Notes: generated from the letters alone by a model not told the origin. 64,000 bases of DNA from Talpa occidentalis (GCF_014898055.3 NW_023605305.1:110146734-110210733), one strand, 5' to 3'; positions 11,451-24,900 are shown, counted from the stretch's first letter. Numbers and translations: made by a program.

Positions 11451-11850
11451 CAGGGCAGGTTTATTATAAAAAGATAGAGAATAGTAAAGGACACTTGCAC
11501 AGACAGACGTGGATAGAAGAGCTGCCCCCCAAAGGGACAGGTTTGTTAAAAGAGATGCCTGCAGAGTCCCAGGCAGCAGCCTTGGAAGAGGAGCTGCCTC
11601 TGCTGCTTTGCAAAGGGAGAAGACTGGTGACGAGAAGCACCTGCATCGTCACGGGGCAGGAAAGCTGCTGCCACTGTTCAATCATTTAAGTAAGACATTA
11701 CCAAGCACATTGCTCACATCCTACCAGCATGGTAGACTTCCCTTGTCTCTATGTCTTCCTTCTAATGTTAGCTTGACAGTAATTTATGGTGTGGTGTTAG
11801 GTAAGTCGTCTCTGTCCAGGTGTGAGATCTCTGTGGAAATGAGGGCCTGA
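11451..11850 (-). repeat. LTR-like repeat family B, copy 1, reverse
   Basis: The reverse complement shares the order GCAGCAGCTTTC, AACAAACCTGTCC, GGGGCAGCTCTTC, GCAAGTGTCCTTTA, AATAAACCTG with the insert at 31066-31380. An LTR R/U5-like end is likely; the 5' boundary is unknown. Confidence 0.6.
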
Positions 11851-12100
11851 CTTGCAAGTTGCCTATATCACTTGGGTTCCTATCTCACTGACCACAACCT
11901 AGTTCCAAGCATAGGTGCATGATTGCATGGGAAACCAGAAACGTGGTTTTCCGTGGAACTCAGCTCAGTCTTCTGTGATCGCTGAAGGGGAGGACGTCTC
12001 CTAGAGGGACAACCAGTAGTCCTGTTGCAGCAAGTCACCAAGACAGTAAGAGCTGCGCTCACCCTTCCCCTCTCAAAAGACTTCAGTAAGAATCTAATCA

Positions 12101-12370
12101 GGGCCTCCCTGGTGGCGCGGTGGTTGAGAGCTGGGCTGCGAGGCTGCCAGCAGCCTCTGCAGCGCTGGTTCGATCCCCAGCCACCTGCCGACGAGGGTCC
12201 CACATGGCACGCAGGCCTCTCCTGCCACCTGCTGCTCCCCTCAGCAGTGTATTTCGTCGGTCTGCCTGTTCTGTTCCCTACTCTGGCTCTGGTGAATCCT
12301 CTCACCCTCCCTCGCTTCTGACTGTGCCCAGTGCTTGCATAAATAAATAAATAATAAATCTTTAAAAAAA
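12101..12370 (+). repeat. tRNA-derived SINE, type 1
   Basis: Full length; flanks AGAATCTAATCA and AAATCTAACAA are a diverged duplication. Confidence 0.88.
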
Positions 12371-13257
12371 AATCTAACAAACTGACACTGACATTATAGG
12401 GGTAAACTTGAATCTGTATATTTTAAATATGTACATCTAATATAATACATTTTAAAAGTAGTTTAAAACTTCAGATCATGACCTACTGTTAATAGTAAGA
12501 AATTACTTATTCCTCATCTCTCAATTTACTATAGAACGATTAGGAGCTATTGACTGCCTTGAGTATTTCTTAGCCCAAACTATAGTAGGAGACCAGTAAA
12601 AAAAAAAAAAATTCCTAATTTTCCACTACTAAAATGATGTGATGGTCAATAGTCTACTATTTTTTCTCTAAAAAGAAAACATCCTGGGGAGTAGGCCAGT
12701 GAATTGCTTATCACATTGGGGCAGCTAAATCAGAGGGGTTATCTCGACCTAAGGAAGTTCTAGAGCGTAATAGATTATCTGCTCAGCTTCCTTCTCTCCT
12801 TCTGCTGGTAGCACCATTGTACTCTGGGCAACTATTGCTCAAGTCCACTCACCTGCCAGCTGCAGCACTTTACCACCATCAAGAGGTGCGTGATTCAGGC
12901 CTGGCCAATCAGCACCCCAATCCCTGGCCATACCTCTGAGTCCAAAGACGTACATGGAATCCAGACAGGTCAACTGGATCTCTTTTGTGCAATTCAATAC
13001 ATTGATGTTCTTGCTTTCCTCTGAGGTTGCTGAAGTGGGGTGATGCAAGTCTGGAGCTTCCAGTGGCTTTGGCTTCTATGATGCCAGGGAAGTTACCTGT
13101 AGGAGAGAATAAGGCCAAAAGGAGGAGCAGAAAAGGAGAGATGAACAACAATTAGGAAGACATAGAATCCCTGGATTGAGATCCCCCTGCAGTTGCACCT
13201 CTGTGCTTACCAGCTAAGTGAACCCAAGACTACCTTTGACTGCTGAAGATGGTTTAA
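12371..13257. other. Spacer, no recognised feature
   Basis: Contains two overlapping reverse ORFs (12839-13151) without homology or coherent splice sites. Confidence 0.4.
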
Positions 13258-13326
13258 TTTTATTTTTTAAGATTTATTTTTATTTATAAATAGAAGAATT
13301 TGGGTGTAGGCCACAGTCTACCCAGA
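13258..13326 (-). repeat. SINE tail fragment, reverse
   Basis: TTAAGATTTATTTTTATTTATAAATAG...GGGTGTAGGCCA equals the 3' end of the SINE body; the rest is missing. Confidence 0.65.
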
Positions 13327-13416
13327 TCTCCTCCACCCCTAGTTCCTACCACACACACACCACTACCCCCTGACCCCCTTAAGCCTTAGTTTTGCAGCCA
13401 GAATCCAAGGATCTGG

Positions 13417-13679
13417 TTTTTTTAAGATTTATGCATACAAGAGCTGGGGTACAGGCCAGAGGTGTGGGGGGTGAGAGGATTCACCAGAGAAAAAGTGGGG
13501 AGCAGAACAGGCAGATCTTCTGAAATACACTGCTGAGGGGAGCAGCGGGCGAGACAGGAGAGGTCTGCTGCGCCATGTGGGTAGCTCCCTGGCCGGCCCA
13601 GGGAAGGGAACTTGTGCTGCAGTGGCTGGTCATAGCTTGACATCTCTCCCTTTAACCACTGTGCCTCCAGGGAAGCCCC
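13417..13679 (-). repeat. tRNA-derived SINE, type 3, reverse
   Basis: Duplication CCAAGGATCT on both sides; head diverged (CCTCCAGGGAAGCCCC). Confidence 0.88.
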
Positions 13680-14004
13680 CAAGGATCTTTTTTTGCTTTA
13701 GTTTTGTCTGTTCCTTTGCAAAACCGGCTGTTTAGCGTCCTCTCTCCTCTCCGCCCCCCTCCACACCCGTGAGGACTTCTGTGATGACATCAAGCCACCC
13801 AGCGAATCCAGGCTAACGTCTCTCTCAAGCACCTGAATTTAACCCCATCTGCAAAGTTCCTTTTGCCAAGGAAAGTAATACATTCCCAGGGTCTGGAGAT
13901 TAGGACCGGCGTGACGGGGAACATTCCACAGCTGCCCCCACCACCTACCTGTGAGCGAATGTGATTAACATGAAGTTAACAGAAAAGCGGAGAAGCAGCC
14001 TTAC

Positions 14005-14830
14005 ACTCTTGGTCTGTTTGGGCTGCTGTGGCGGCAGGAAGGGCTCCGAGCAGGTTCTCTGTGATTCTGTGCAAACGGGTGAAGGCGAAGTGAGTCCTGG
14101 AGCCCTGGGTGGCTGTTTGCAGAATTGTATTGGGATTTACCAGGTACACGGCAGGCAGGGGTGCCAGGGAGAGGGGGGCAGGGTGGGACCAGGAGGCTGG
14201 CAGGCCGCCCAGCCCCCGGCGAGTCCTCCCTTTCTGGGCTCTCCAGCCTGCCCTCCTGGCCTTAGATTCTCTGCTGGTTCTTTCGCTCTCCCGCCCCTTT
14301 CGCTCTGCTGTTCCTCTCTCGTGCTTCCTGTTCCGCTGGTGCCCCATGACGGCCTTATAAGCCCCCTCTCAGCCCAGGTGTACCCACCTTCGTATGCCCA
14401 CAGCCCACTCCAGGTGCCGCCACCAGGCCTGCATTCAGGACCGCAGGGATCCATCATCCATCCTGATGGCGGGAGGGCAGAGGGCCTGATATTTTTTTAC
14501 CTTACCCTACAACTACTATAGTAAAACACCGCCAGAGTGGGTGAATTAAACACAAACATTGATTTGTCACAGTCCTGGAGACGAGGACACTCAGAACCGA
14601 GGTGTCAGCAAATTAGCTGTGTGGAGAGAGCCCGCTTCCAGGTTCACAGACAGCAAGTCTTCATGGTGTCCTCCCTGGGGCGGTGGGGAGGGCCTGTCTT
14701 TTATGGGACACTAGTCCTATTCGTCCTCATGACCTAATCACCTCCCCAAGGCCCCACCAAATATCACATTGGAGATTAGTTTTCAACATATGAATTTGCG
14801 GGAGAGAGGACCGCAAATATTCAGTCTATC
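14005..14830 (-). mobile_element. Ancient MaLR-type LTR remnant split by a GC-rich segment
   Basis: The right part (14505-14830) reads ...AAAACACCGCCAGAGTGGGTG..CAGTCCTGGAGA..CCTCATGACCTAATCACCTC..CAACATATGAATTTG, the hallmark string of an old mammalian LTR family. The left part (GTCTGTTTGGGCTGCTG at 14012) looks like its edge. Between them lie about 480 bp of unrelated GC-rich DNA. Confidence 0.5.
14035..14504. other. GC-rich insert of unknown origin
   Basis: About 480 bp, GC-rich and CpG-containing, unlike its flanks, with overlapping ORFs on both strands but no homology I recognise. It could be a moderately methylated fragment, part of a processed copy, or an uncharacterised repeat. Confidence 0.35.
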
Positions 14831-15042
14831 GCCAAGGCAGTATTTTAATGCTTGAAAGCCCCTGGGAAAAAGTAATTTCTGGGTCATGGTTACAGCTTCC
14901 CTGACAGCTACAGGAGCCTATCCCAGAGGTCAGGGGACAAAGCTTAAGTGATTCCTGGGAGGTCAGGGATTAGCGTTGTGTTTCTGGTGAGACTGGGAGG
15001 CAGGGTCAATGCTGCACGGTTGGCAGAAAGAAGTTCAGGGGA

Positions 15043-15303
15043 GGGCCTCCCTGGTGACACAACCTATGAAGCTGTCCTCAGCCTCTGCAGCAAGAGTTCA
15101 ATCCCTGGCTGGCTAGGGAGCAACCCACATGGCGCAATAGACCTCTCCTGTCTCGCCCACTGCTTCCCTCAGCAGTGTGTTTCAGTCAGTCTGCCTGTTC
15201 TGTTCCCCACTCTGTCTCTGGTGAATCCTCTCACACCCCACCCCACACCTCTGGCTTGTACCCCAGTTCTTGTATGCATACATAAATAAATCTTTAAAAA
15301 AAA
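15043..15303 (+). repeat. tRNA-derived SINE, type 2, head deletion
   Basis: GGGCCTCCCTGGTGACACAACCTATGAAGC lacks the usual CAAGGGGTTAAG of type 2, so the A box is broken. Confidence 0.85.
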
Positions 15304-15319
15304 TTACTTAGAAAATAAT

Positions 15320-15960
15320 GTGTTTGAAGTTTCACATGCCTGAAAATGTCATTATTCTATCCTTCTACTTAACTGGTAATTTGACTTTGTATACAATCCT
15401 AGGTTGGGAATTTTTGGTAAGAATTCTTATGCACTTCTCTGTTGTCTTTATTGTAGCTTCCAATGTTGATGTTGAGAAGCCTAAAGATATTTTAATTCTT
15501 GATTCTTTGTGTGTAACTGATCTCCTAGATCTTGCAGAATCTTCTTCTGTCCTTGGTGTTCCAAAGTTTCCCAAATAATATGCTTTGGAATATATCTATT
15601 TTCAGCCATTTTTGGGAACTTTGCATCTGGACATTCATATCCTTCAGTTCTAGAAAATTCTGAATTTTATTTCTTTTCCTCTTTTCTGTCTGTGGTTTCA
15701 GACCTCAAATCATTTGAACATTTACCTTCTAAATTAGACATATTTTTTTCTCTATTTTTCCATTTTTGCCTTTAGCTCCATTTTCTGAGTTTATCAACTT
15801 TAATTCCTAACTCTTTTATTGAATTTTAATTTCTGTTACCATGCTTCTTAACTTCTAAGAGCTGTTTTTGTTCTCGAGATGCTTAATAAAATAGCATCCT
15901 GTTTTTATTTTATGGTGACATCTAACTTCTCCAAGGATATAGTTCTTAAAAAACAATAAT
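15320..15960 (-). mobile_element. Ancient LINE-1/HAL1 ORF1-type fragment, reverse
   Basis: Phrases TGTTGATGTTGAGAAGCC, CCTTGGTGTTCCAAAGTTTC, TCCTTCAGTTCTAGAAAATTC and AATAGCATCCTGTTTTTATTTTATGG, in this order, are the reverse of an old L1/HAL1 ORF1 region. No open frame remains. Confidence 0.5.
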
Positions 15961-16438
15961 GGTTTTCTTTTTGTACCAGATGGTGTTTTCTCCACAGCTT
16001 TTTTCCCATTTGTTTTGTTCCTTGATTTTCATGATAAAGGCATCCCTCAGCTACCTATCCACAATCCTCAACTGTCTGCCTGCATTTAAGAAAGGGAAAC
16101 TGGAGCATGGATTAGAAACTTCCTGTCAGTGGGGTGGGGTGGCTATGCCTCACTGAGTGATCTGACAGGATCATTTGCTGGGAAACAATTTCAGCTTTGG
16201 TCAGAACTGGTTTTACCATTCCTGGGCTCCCAGTGCTTCATGGCATCCAAAATATTTATATCCTCTCTCACCTTGCAAAAGACCACATGCTTTCCATCCA
16301 ACCAGTCTTGGCAGCGTTGGTGAAAATCTGGGAAGAAAAGGTTATTTCAACAAAGATACGAAGCTGAGTCTAAATCTGGTGGGGAGAAGGAACAGAGGAT
16401 GATGGAAACTGTCACAATAGTTCTATCTACCAGACCCT
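15961..16438. other. Spacer, nothing recognised
   Basis: No supported feature. Confidence 0.4.
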
Positions 16439-16605
16439 TGAGGGTCCCACACGGGGCGGCAGACCTCTCCTGTCTCTCCTGCTGCTCCCCTCAGCAGTGT
16501 GTTTTGTCAGTCTGTCTGTTCTGTTCCCTGCTCTGTCTCTGGTGAATCCTCTCACCCTCCCACAAACCTGGCCTGTACCCCGGTTCTTGTATAAATAAAT
16601 TAAAA
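16439..16605 (+). repeat. 5'-truncated SINE (body and tail only)
   Basis: Starts at GAGGGTCCCAC, exactly where the short head-only SINEs end, and continues to the AAATAAATTAAAAAA tail. Confidence 0.8.
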
Positions 16606-16609
16606 AACA

Positions 16610-17039
16610 AATCATCTGTGGAGAAAATATAATTCTCCTCTCCAGCCCCCATCATAAATATGTAGTAAGCATTATTCTCAAGTTCTAATGTACTGAGATT
16701 TTCTCCAGGATTTAGACTACTGTAATGCATTTTGGATGCAGATTCTAAATCTTTTTAATCTTTAGCACTATGAATTTTTTTTACAATGTGCCATGAGTAT
16801 TTAATAGTTCTTTAATCTATTTCCTCTGTAACGTAGCAGTCAATAGCTAAAAACCAGTAAGCTTCCAATTGAGGCTTAAAATTTGCAAGTTTCAGAATCT
16901 CACATTCCATTTCCCATTTTTACTTAAAAAGAGACAGTAATTCTCTAATTCATATAAAAACACAATCCTGGCACCAGAATATTTGGTTCAAAACCTGAAT
17001 TACATTTTCTAGCTATAAAACTTTGAGGTTACTTAATTA
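16610..17039. other. AT-rich spacer, nothing recognised
   Basis: No supported feature before LTR family A copy 2. Confidence 0.4.
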
Positions 17040-17281
17040 GCATTGTAACAGGGTGGTCCCCAGGAAAGGGGGAGGTTCCCTGCCCCACCCAAGGGAGGGT
17101 GGAGCTGAGCAGGAAGAGGAGAAGATGCAGAGGAGACTGAGGAAGGAAGCAGGATGGAGCCAGGAGACCTGGAGGAGGCGCATGGAGCCTAGAGACACGT
17201 GAAGAAACTGCGCTTGTCTTTTGGTCGTGGACTGGGTGACACAGATGTGGGTGAGACCCGTGGGGAGGTGACAATGGCAGC

Positions 17282-17940
<659 letters not shown>

Positions 17941-18123
17941 TCACTTTGGGTGCTTCATTTAGAAACTAGACTCTTTGCCTTACCTGTATTGTTTCCTAGT
18001 TTTATTAAAGTTCCTTCCCATTAAAGTCTCCTATGTTTTGTGTTGATGCGGCGGATGGCAGAACCCATGTAGAATAGGCAGGTTTGCGGGGTTTGGGCTG
18101 CCCCTCTCCCTGTCCTATAACAG

Positions 18124-18220
18124 CATCAGTTATAAGCCTGGGAATAGCAGTACCTGAAGTGCTTAAAACAGTGCTCAGCACAGGCTTTATGTAACTGTTA
18201 CCTATGATGATATGAACCTA
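18124..18220 (+). repeat. MIR fragment
   Basis: CTGAAGTGCTTAAAACAGTGCTCAGCACAGG matches the MIR 3' core. Confidence 0.55.
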
Positions 18221-18234
18221 TATTGAGCCACCAT

Positions 18235-18404
18235 ATTTTTTAAAATTTATTTATGCATACAAGAATTGGGGTATAAGCCAGAGGTGCCAGGGGCGAGGAT
18301 TCACCAGAGGGTGGGGAGCAGAACAGGCAGATGCACTGAAATACATTGCTAAGGGGAGCAGCGGGCAAGACAGGAGAGGTCTGCTGCACCACATGGGCTA
18401 GTCC
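18235..18404 (-). repeat. 5'-truncated SINE, reverse
   Basis: Lacks the tRNA head; stops at CACATGGGCTAGTCC. Flanks GAGCCACCATATTTT and GAGCCACTTTATTT are a target duplication, so truncation occurred at insertion. Confidence 0.85.
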
Positions 18405-18655
18405 TGAGCCACTTTATTTCTGATGTCTTGTTTGGTGATCAAGAATTTGTTTCGAACTACTTCTCTTTATTTGAAAAAATATATAAATCAAAAATATCCA
18501 AGTTATTATACATGTTGAAAACTTTCAATAATGAGCTCTTGGATATAAAGTAAGGTTCCGGTGGCTGAACTTTGATTCTAAAATATTTTAAAGTCATACT
18601 TATTTGAAAGACTGAAGTTTTTTTAATAGTAAAAAAAAAAAAAAAAAAAAAACAC

Positions 18656-18836
18656 CATCAGGTTGAAATGTTTTTATTTGGTAAACATACACACAGAATT
18701 CATAACAAACAGTTCATATTCTACAGTGTCTAAACATTCAGTACTGATGATGTCCACAGATGATGTCTGTCCTAGCTCAAGCTCCTGACCGGTAGAGATC
18801 TAGCTCGCCTTCCTCTCTACCAAAAGAACCTGTCTC
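18656..18836 (-). other. BCAS2: BCAS2 3' UTR
   Basis: Short 3' UTR of about 180 nt. A single AATAAA lies at 18673-18678 (TTTATT on the plus strand). Cleavage is expected near 18655, followed in transcript sense by a 22-base T run (A run at 18631-18652 on the plus strand) that could be the U-rich downstream element. The end point is inferred. Confidence 0.7.
18673..18678 (-). terminator. BCAS2 polyadenylation signal AATAAA
   Basis: Canonical hexamer 160 nt past the BCAS2 stop codon, with a T-rich tract (transcript sense) about 20-40 nt downstream. Confidence 0.75.
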
Positions 18837-18963
18837 TCAGAAGTCCTGACGGATATTTTCTTTGTTTGCCTCTCCGTGTTGCTGCTTCATTTGAAAGACT
18901 TCATTTTCTAATTGCACAATCGTCCTTTCAATCTCATAATTCTTACTGACCAGGGATACCCAA
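18837..18963 (-). CDS. BCAS2: BCAS2 coding exon 7 (residues 184-225 and stop)
   Basis: 127 bp, acceptor CCTTTGTAG. Encodes [13 protein letters not shown] to NIRQDF and a TGA stop at 18837-18839. Confidence 0.95.
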
Positions 18964-21900
18964 CTACAAAGGAAAGAAAAGAACGATTACTCAGGGTAAA
19001 ATTTCTCACAGAACATTTTATTTGTGTTTTCACCTAGGATGTTTTCACACTAACCTCCACTAAACTTTACATTAAAAAAAAAAAAAAAAAAATGAGGCAC
19101 ATTTTGGGGAAAGTGAATAAAGCACACACTGGATCTCTCTGATTCTTTCTTTTCTTTTCTTTTTTTTTTTTTAATAGAGGCATGCTTTATTTATTTAGTT
19201 TGTTTGTTTGTTTGTTTAAACATGCACTGGGTACAGTCAGAAGCGCGGGAGGGTGAGAGAATTCACCAGAGCCAGAGGGGGAGCAGAGCAGGCAGAAGGA
19301 CCGAAGTACACTGCTGGGGGGAGCAGCGGGCGGCAGGAGAGGTCTGCGCGCCATGCGGGACCCTCCTCCGGTGGCCGGGGAGCAGCCGGGGATCGAACCG
19401 GCGCCGCAGAGGCCGCGGGCAGCTTCGCAACCCGGCGCTCAACCACTGCGCCACCGGGGAGGCCCTCTGATTATTTCTTATAATTGCAGGTGAATTTACA
19501 ATTCTTGCAAAATAAAAACCTAGTAAAAAGATCAAACTATAAAGAACTGAAGAGAAATGAAGATAGTATTTAACTGAATTAACAAAAAGGATAAAGGAAA
19601 CAGTTAATGAAAAATGAAATTTCTAATACTGATGAAAAAAATTCCAGATTCGGGCCTCTCCGGTGGTGCAGCGGTTGAGCGCTGGGTTGTGAAGCTGCCC
19701 GCGGCCTCTGCAGCGCCAGTTCGATCCCTAGCCGCTCCCCGGCCACCAAAGGAGGGTCCCACATGGCGCACAGACCTCTCCTGCCGCCCGCTGCTCCCCT
19801 CAGCAGTGTACTTCGGTCCTTCTGCCTGCTCTGCTCCCCTTCTGGCTCTGGTGAATTCTCTCACCCTCCCGCGCTTCTGACTGTACCCAGTGCATGTATA
19901 AACAAAAAACAAACAAACAAACCAGCAAACAAATAAATAAAGCATGCCTCTATTAAAAAAAAAAAAAAAAAAAATTCCAGATTCAAGAAGCTACTCCCTT
20001 TCCCCAGAAAATCTCTAGGACAAATGAGAAGAAACACACATGCATATTTAGAAGATCCTATTAGCCCAAGAAAAATATAAAAAGATGCCTAACCGATCAA
20101 TAATATGGGATACATGGAGGAAGAGGGAAAGCCAAAAAAAGGGAAAAAATGATGCAAAATTCATGCTGATATTTAGGAACATGTACCAACTTAGTTTTGT
20201 AAATGAAGAACATTTTTAAAACAAAATATATAAACAGGTAGAATTAAGACAAATTTTTGAGAAAATATGGAAATCTTGCAAGTCAAAAATTTTTCTCCTT
20301 TTATAAGAATATATAATTCTATTCAGAGCAAAAAAATAAGACCAGTATCCTTTATCGGTGGTTTTTTTTTTTTTTTTTTTTTATAATTCTCATGGCATTC
20401 TTTTTTTTTTTTTTTTTTTTTTTAATAGAGGCATGTTTTTATTTATTTATTTGTTTGTTTTGTTTATACATGCACTGGGTACAGTCAGAAGCGCGGGAGG
20501 GTGAGAGAATTCACCAGAGCCAGAGCGGGGAGCAGAGCAGGCAGAAGGACCGAAGTACACTGCTGAGGGGAGCAGCGGGCGGCAGGAGAGGTCTGTGGCC
20601 ATGCGGGACCCTCCTCCGGTGGCCGGGGAGCAGCCGGGGATCAAACTGGTGCCGCAGAGGCCGCGGGCGGCTTCACAACCCAGTGCTCAACCGCTGCGCC
20701 ACCGGGAAGGCCCTCTCATGGCATTCTAAGATGACACTTCAGACAGAGGCAGGGAGGTCAAGCGCAGGACGCAGAACACAGGACCTCTGTGCACTCTGTT
20801 TAAGTAGCTTTGAATCATATTCCTGAATTTTGACTTTAAAGTGTATTTAGCAATTTGAAAAATGATGGAATTGTAGAGACTCACTTTGACTCCATCTCTC
20901 TTAATTTAGATCCAGCTGTGAGTTGCATGTTCTTTCGCTGCCAGTTTAAATCTTGAATGTGTTTCCTGGGAAATTAAAAATTATTAATATAACCCAACTA
21001 CATTAACATAAAATCACAGAAAAATGTATAAACAATACAGTATCTTTAATTCCTTGAGAAGAACAGATATATACAGACACTAATTCCAGGAACTTCCCCC
21101 TAATTATTTTTCAATTACAAATTAAAACATGCTCATTGTGAAAAATTAAACACAGACACATAAATAATTGAAAGTTTCTCCCCCTGTGATAACCACTGTT
21201 CAGTTTTTGGTGGGTATCCTTCTAGAATACATGTATATGTACATGTAGAAAATGTATTTTTTTAAATTTTCAACATAAATCATATTATAAATGTCATTCT
21301 GCAACTTCTCCTCCTGAAAGGGTCTTTTCAATCTATAGCCTTGCAAATTATAAATAAAATCATCAACTCAAAATATTCTATGTTTTACATTGTTTACTAC
21401 GGTATTATTTACAATAGCCATGACATGGAAAAAAAATCTTTTTTTTTTTTTTTTTTTTAAGATTTTATTTATTTATACAAGCACTGGGTACAGGTACAGT
21501 CAGAAGCGCGGGAGGGTGAGAGAATTCACCAGAGCCAGAGTGGGAAACAGAACAGGCAGACGGACGAAATACACTGCTGAGGGGAGCAGTGGGCGCAGCA
21601 GAGGTGTGCACGCCATGTGGAACCCTCGCCGGTAGCCGGGGATCGAACTGGCACTGCAGAGGCTGCGGGCAGCTTCACAACCCAGCGCTCAACCGCTGCG
21701 CCACCAGGGGAGGCCCGACATGGAAAAATCTTAATGTCCACTGACGGCTGACTGGATTAAAAAGGTGTGGCATACCCATGCCATGGGATTCTATTCAGCC
21801 AGAGAAAGATGAAATGTTGCTATTTACAGCAATATGAAAGGAGTTCAAGGGAATAATGTGCACTAAAGCAAATGAGAATGACAAATACTGGACACTTACA

Positions 21901-24900
21901 TAGCAGATGACCTGACACAGCAAAATACTGATAAAAATTAGTGGATGCAGAAAGGATCAAAAGTGTTAAGGACAGTGGCAGGAAGAAAACCAAATTAAAT
22001 AACAAAAAATTCTCTTTTTTTTTTAAAAGATTTATTTATTTATTTATACAAGCACTGGGTACAGTCAGAAGCATGGGAGGGTGAGAGAATTCACCAGAGC
22101 CAGAACAGGCAGAAGGACCGAAGTACACTGCTGAGGGGAGCAGCGGGCACGGCAGGTGAGGTCTGCACACCATGTGGAACACTCACTGGCAGCCGAGGAT
22201 CGAACCGGAGCTGCAGAGGCTGCAGGCAGATTCACAGCCCAGTGCTCAACCGCTGTGCCACCGGGGAGGCCCTAAAAAATTCTTAATGCTGGAGAAAAAA
22301 CAAAAGACCTGGTAGAGAGGTTTTCAGTCCCCAGGTCTACCGCTGCACTCAGGCAGGTAAACATCAGTCAGATGCTGGGCAGAATGGACCATCGATTTTT
22401 CACTATTTGTCACTATAGTCCATTTGTTTCTTTTTCTTCTTACCTCAGTTATTAATGATTTGTTTAAACTTTATTCTAAAATAGGAGGGAAAAAAAACTT
22501 ACCTTAACTTCTGGAGCTCTTTCTGTGCATGTTCAATCATATGAACTAGATTTCTAAGGAAGGAAATGAGGAAAATCAGATTAATGTACATTAAAATTTA
22601 ATAGTACCAACTAAAATGATCTGGTCTATACAAGGGTCAAGATTTTCTGCTAAAAATATTTAATATTTACTGAGTTTTCTGTGGCAAACAATGACACTCT
22701 ATAAATATTGGCTAATTCACAAGAATTCCCTGAGGTAGGTATCATCCCCATTAACATGAGAAAACAAAGTCTAGAAAGCTTAAGTCACTTGGTTAAGGAA
22801 CATGAGTAAGTATCAGAGCTGAATTCTATTTCAGGTCTTCTAAATTCTCAAGTCCAAGCAGTTTACTGACATTCTGATTTTATATACTTATGTCACTTCA
22901 TAAACTATCATTTTAAAAAAAAGATGCGGGCCTCCCCTGGTGGCGCAGGTGGTTGAACACAGCTCTGTGAAGCTGTACGCAGCCTCTGAAGCACCGGTCT
23001 GATCCCGGCTGGCAGGCGAGAATCCCACATGGCACAGTAGACCTCTCCTGACTCGCCCACTGCGCCCCTCAGCAGTGTATTTCGTCAGTCTGCCTGTTCT
23101 GTTCCTCACTCTGTCTCTGGTGAATCCTCTGACCCTCCCACGAATCTGGCCTGTACCCCGGTTCTTATATAAATAAATGAATAAATCTTTGAAAAAAAAA
23201 AAAAGATGTATTTATTTATGCATACAAAGCTGGGGTGTAGGTCAGAGGTGCAGGGAGATGAGAGGATTCACCAGAAACAGAGTGGGGAGCAGAACAGGCA
23301 GATCCACCAAAATACACTGCTGAAGGGAGCAGTGGGCAATACAGTAGAGTTCTGCTTCACCATGTCAGTCAGCTCCTTTGCTGGGGGTCAAATTCATGCT
23401 GTAGTAGCTGCGGATTGCTATATAGTACTGACGCTTAACCCCTTGTGCCACCAGGTAGGCCCATAAACTATCACTCCTTTTCATAGAGAAGATGGAAGAT
23501 ATCTGATATGAGTATACCCATTCAAATTTCTTTTTACCCCTGTTTCTGTATCTACATTTACTGTATTCTCCCCTTCTGTCTATTGCTAAGTGGAGAGAAA
23601 GAGAAAAAACAAAAACTTTTGTGGAACACTTGAGAGATTCAGTCTAGTACAATTTGGCTCTAAGACTAATCACATAAAGTTACAAGTGATAATTACCATT
23701 AGAGAAATGATTCAAGGGTAGATTTCAGTCCCTGTATTTTACTTTTTTTTTTTTTAAGTATTATATAATTAATGTGATAGTTTTAGGTCCCCTTAATACT
23801 CTTTAAATTTTGAGTTCAGTTTCAAAGTAGCAGCTTTTCATACAGGCTGTAGTTCTAGCACATGATCTCAAGTCAAAGTGTAGTAATACTATTTTTATTC
23901 CACTTTCTGGGTCCTAAATCTCACATTTAAAAAAAATACCAAAGGTGTAAAGGAATGGGTTTAAAAAAAAGAAAAATGGCTTCTTACTCATTATATACTT
24001 TCCAGGCATTGCATCCATGCTGTGACATCAGTTCCAGATTCTCAATTCGAACTGCTTGATGTTCTAACTGGGCCATAGAATTGTTTACACATTCCTGCCA
24101 AGCAGTAATATCATTTTTCTGTCCCGAGGAAGGGGCTGGAAGTTCATACCTGTAATTAAATAACAATAAATTAAAACGGCATATTCTCAAAACCTCCCTC
24201 CTCCCAACAGAATGCCTTAGAGGTCTATGCACACTGTATAAACTACAGAAGACTGAAGAAGCAGATCTTGCAATAGAAAACTATTTATTCTATGAACAAT
24301 AAACTCACATGAGCATCAACATATACAGGAACAAAAAAATGATTACAACAGATTCATGTAAAGGACTGTTTTGTGAGCCCATTAAGATGCTTGTAATTTA
24401 TTAAGGGAAAAAACTGAATACAAGACACTATCATTTTTGTTAACACACACCTACATCCATCACCCATCAGTGCTTCCAGGCATCTACCCACACAGCCACA
24501 CTCCTCTAGAGAAAAAAAGGGAAATAATAATTCTTTGCATTTGGGGGGCCTCCCTGGTAGTGCAAGGGGTTAAGACACAACCTATGAAGCTATCTGTAGC
24601 CTCTGCAGCCCAAGTTCGATCCCTGGCCTGCCAGGGAGCAACCCACATGGTGCATTAGACCTCTCTGGACTCACCTGCTGCTCCCCTCAGCAGTGTATTT
24701 CAGTCAATCTGCCTGTTCTGTTCCCTGCTGTCTCTGGTGAATCCTCTCACCTCCCACACCTCTGGCCTGTACCCCAGTTCTTATATGCATAAATAAATCT
24801 TTAAAAAAAATTATTTGCATTTGGACCACTCTAATTCCTTTTTTCACATTACAGAGTCCGTCAGCACTGCCAATATAGCCACAAACACACTCATCATAAA

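Noticed and set aside
13961..14521. 186-codon plus-strand ORF
   Set aside because: Explained by local GC richness; frames of similar length exist on both strands and no domain or splice structure is visible.
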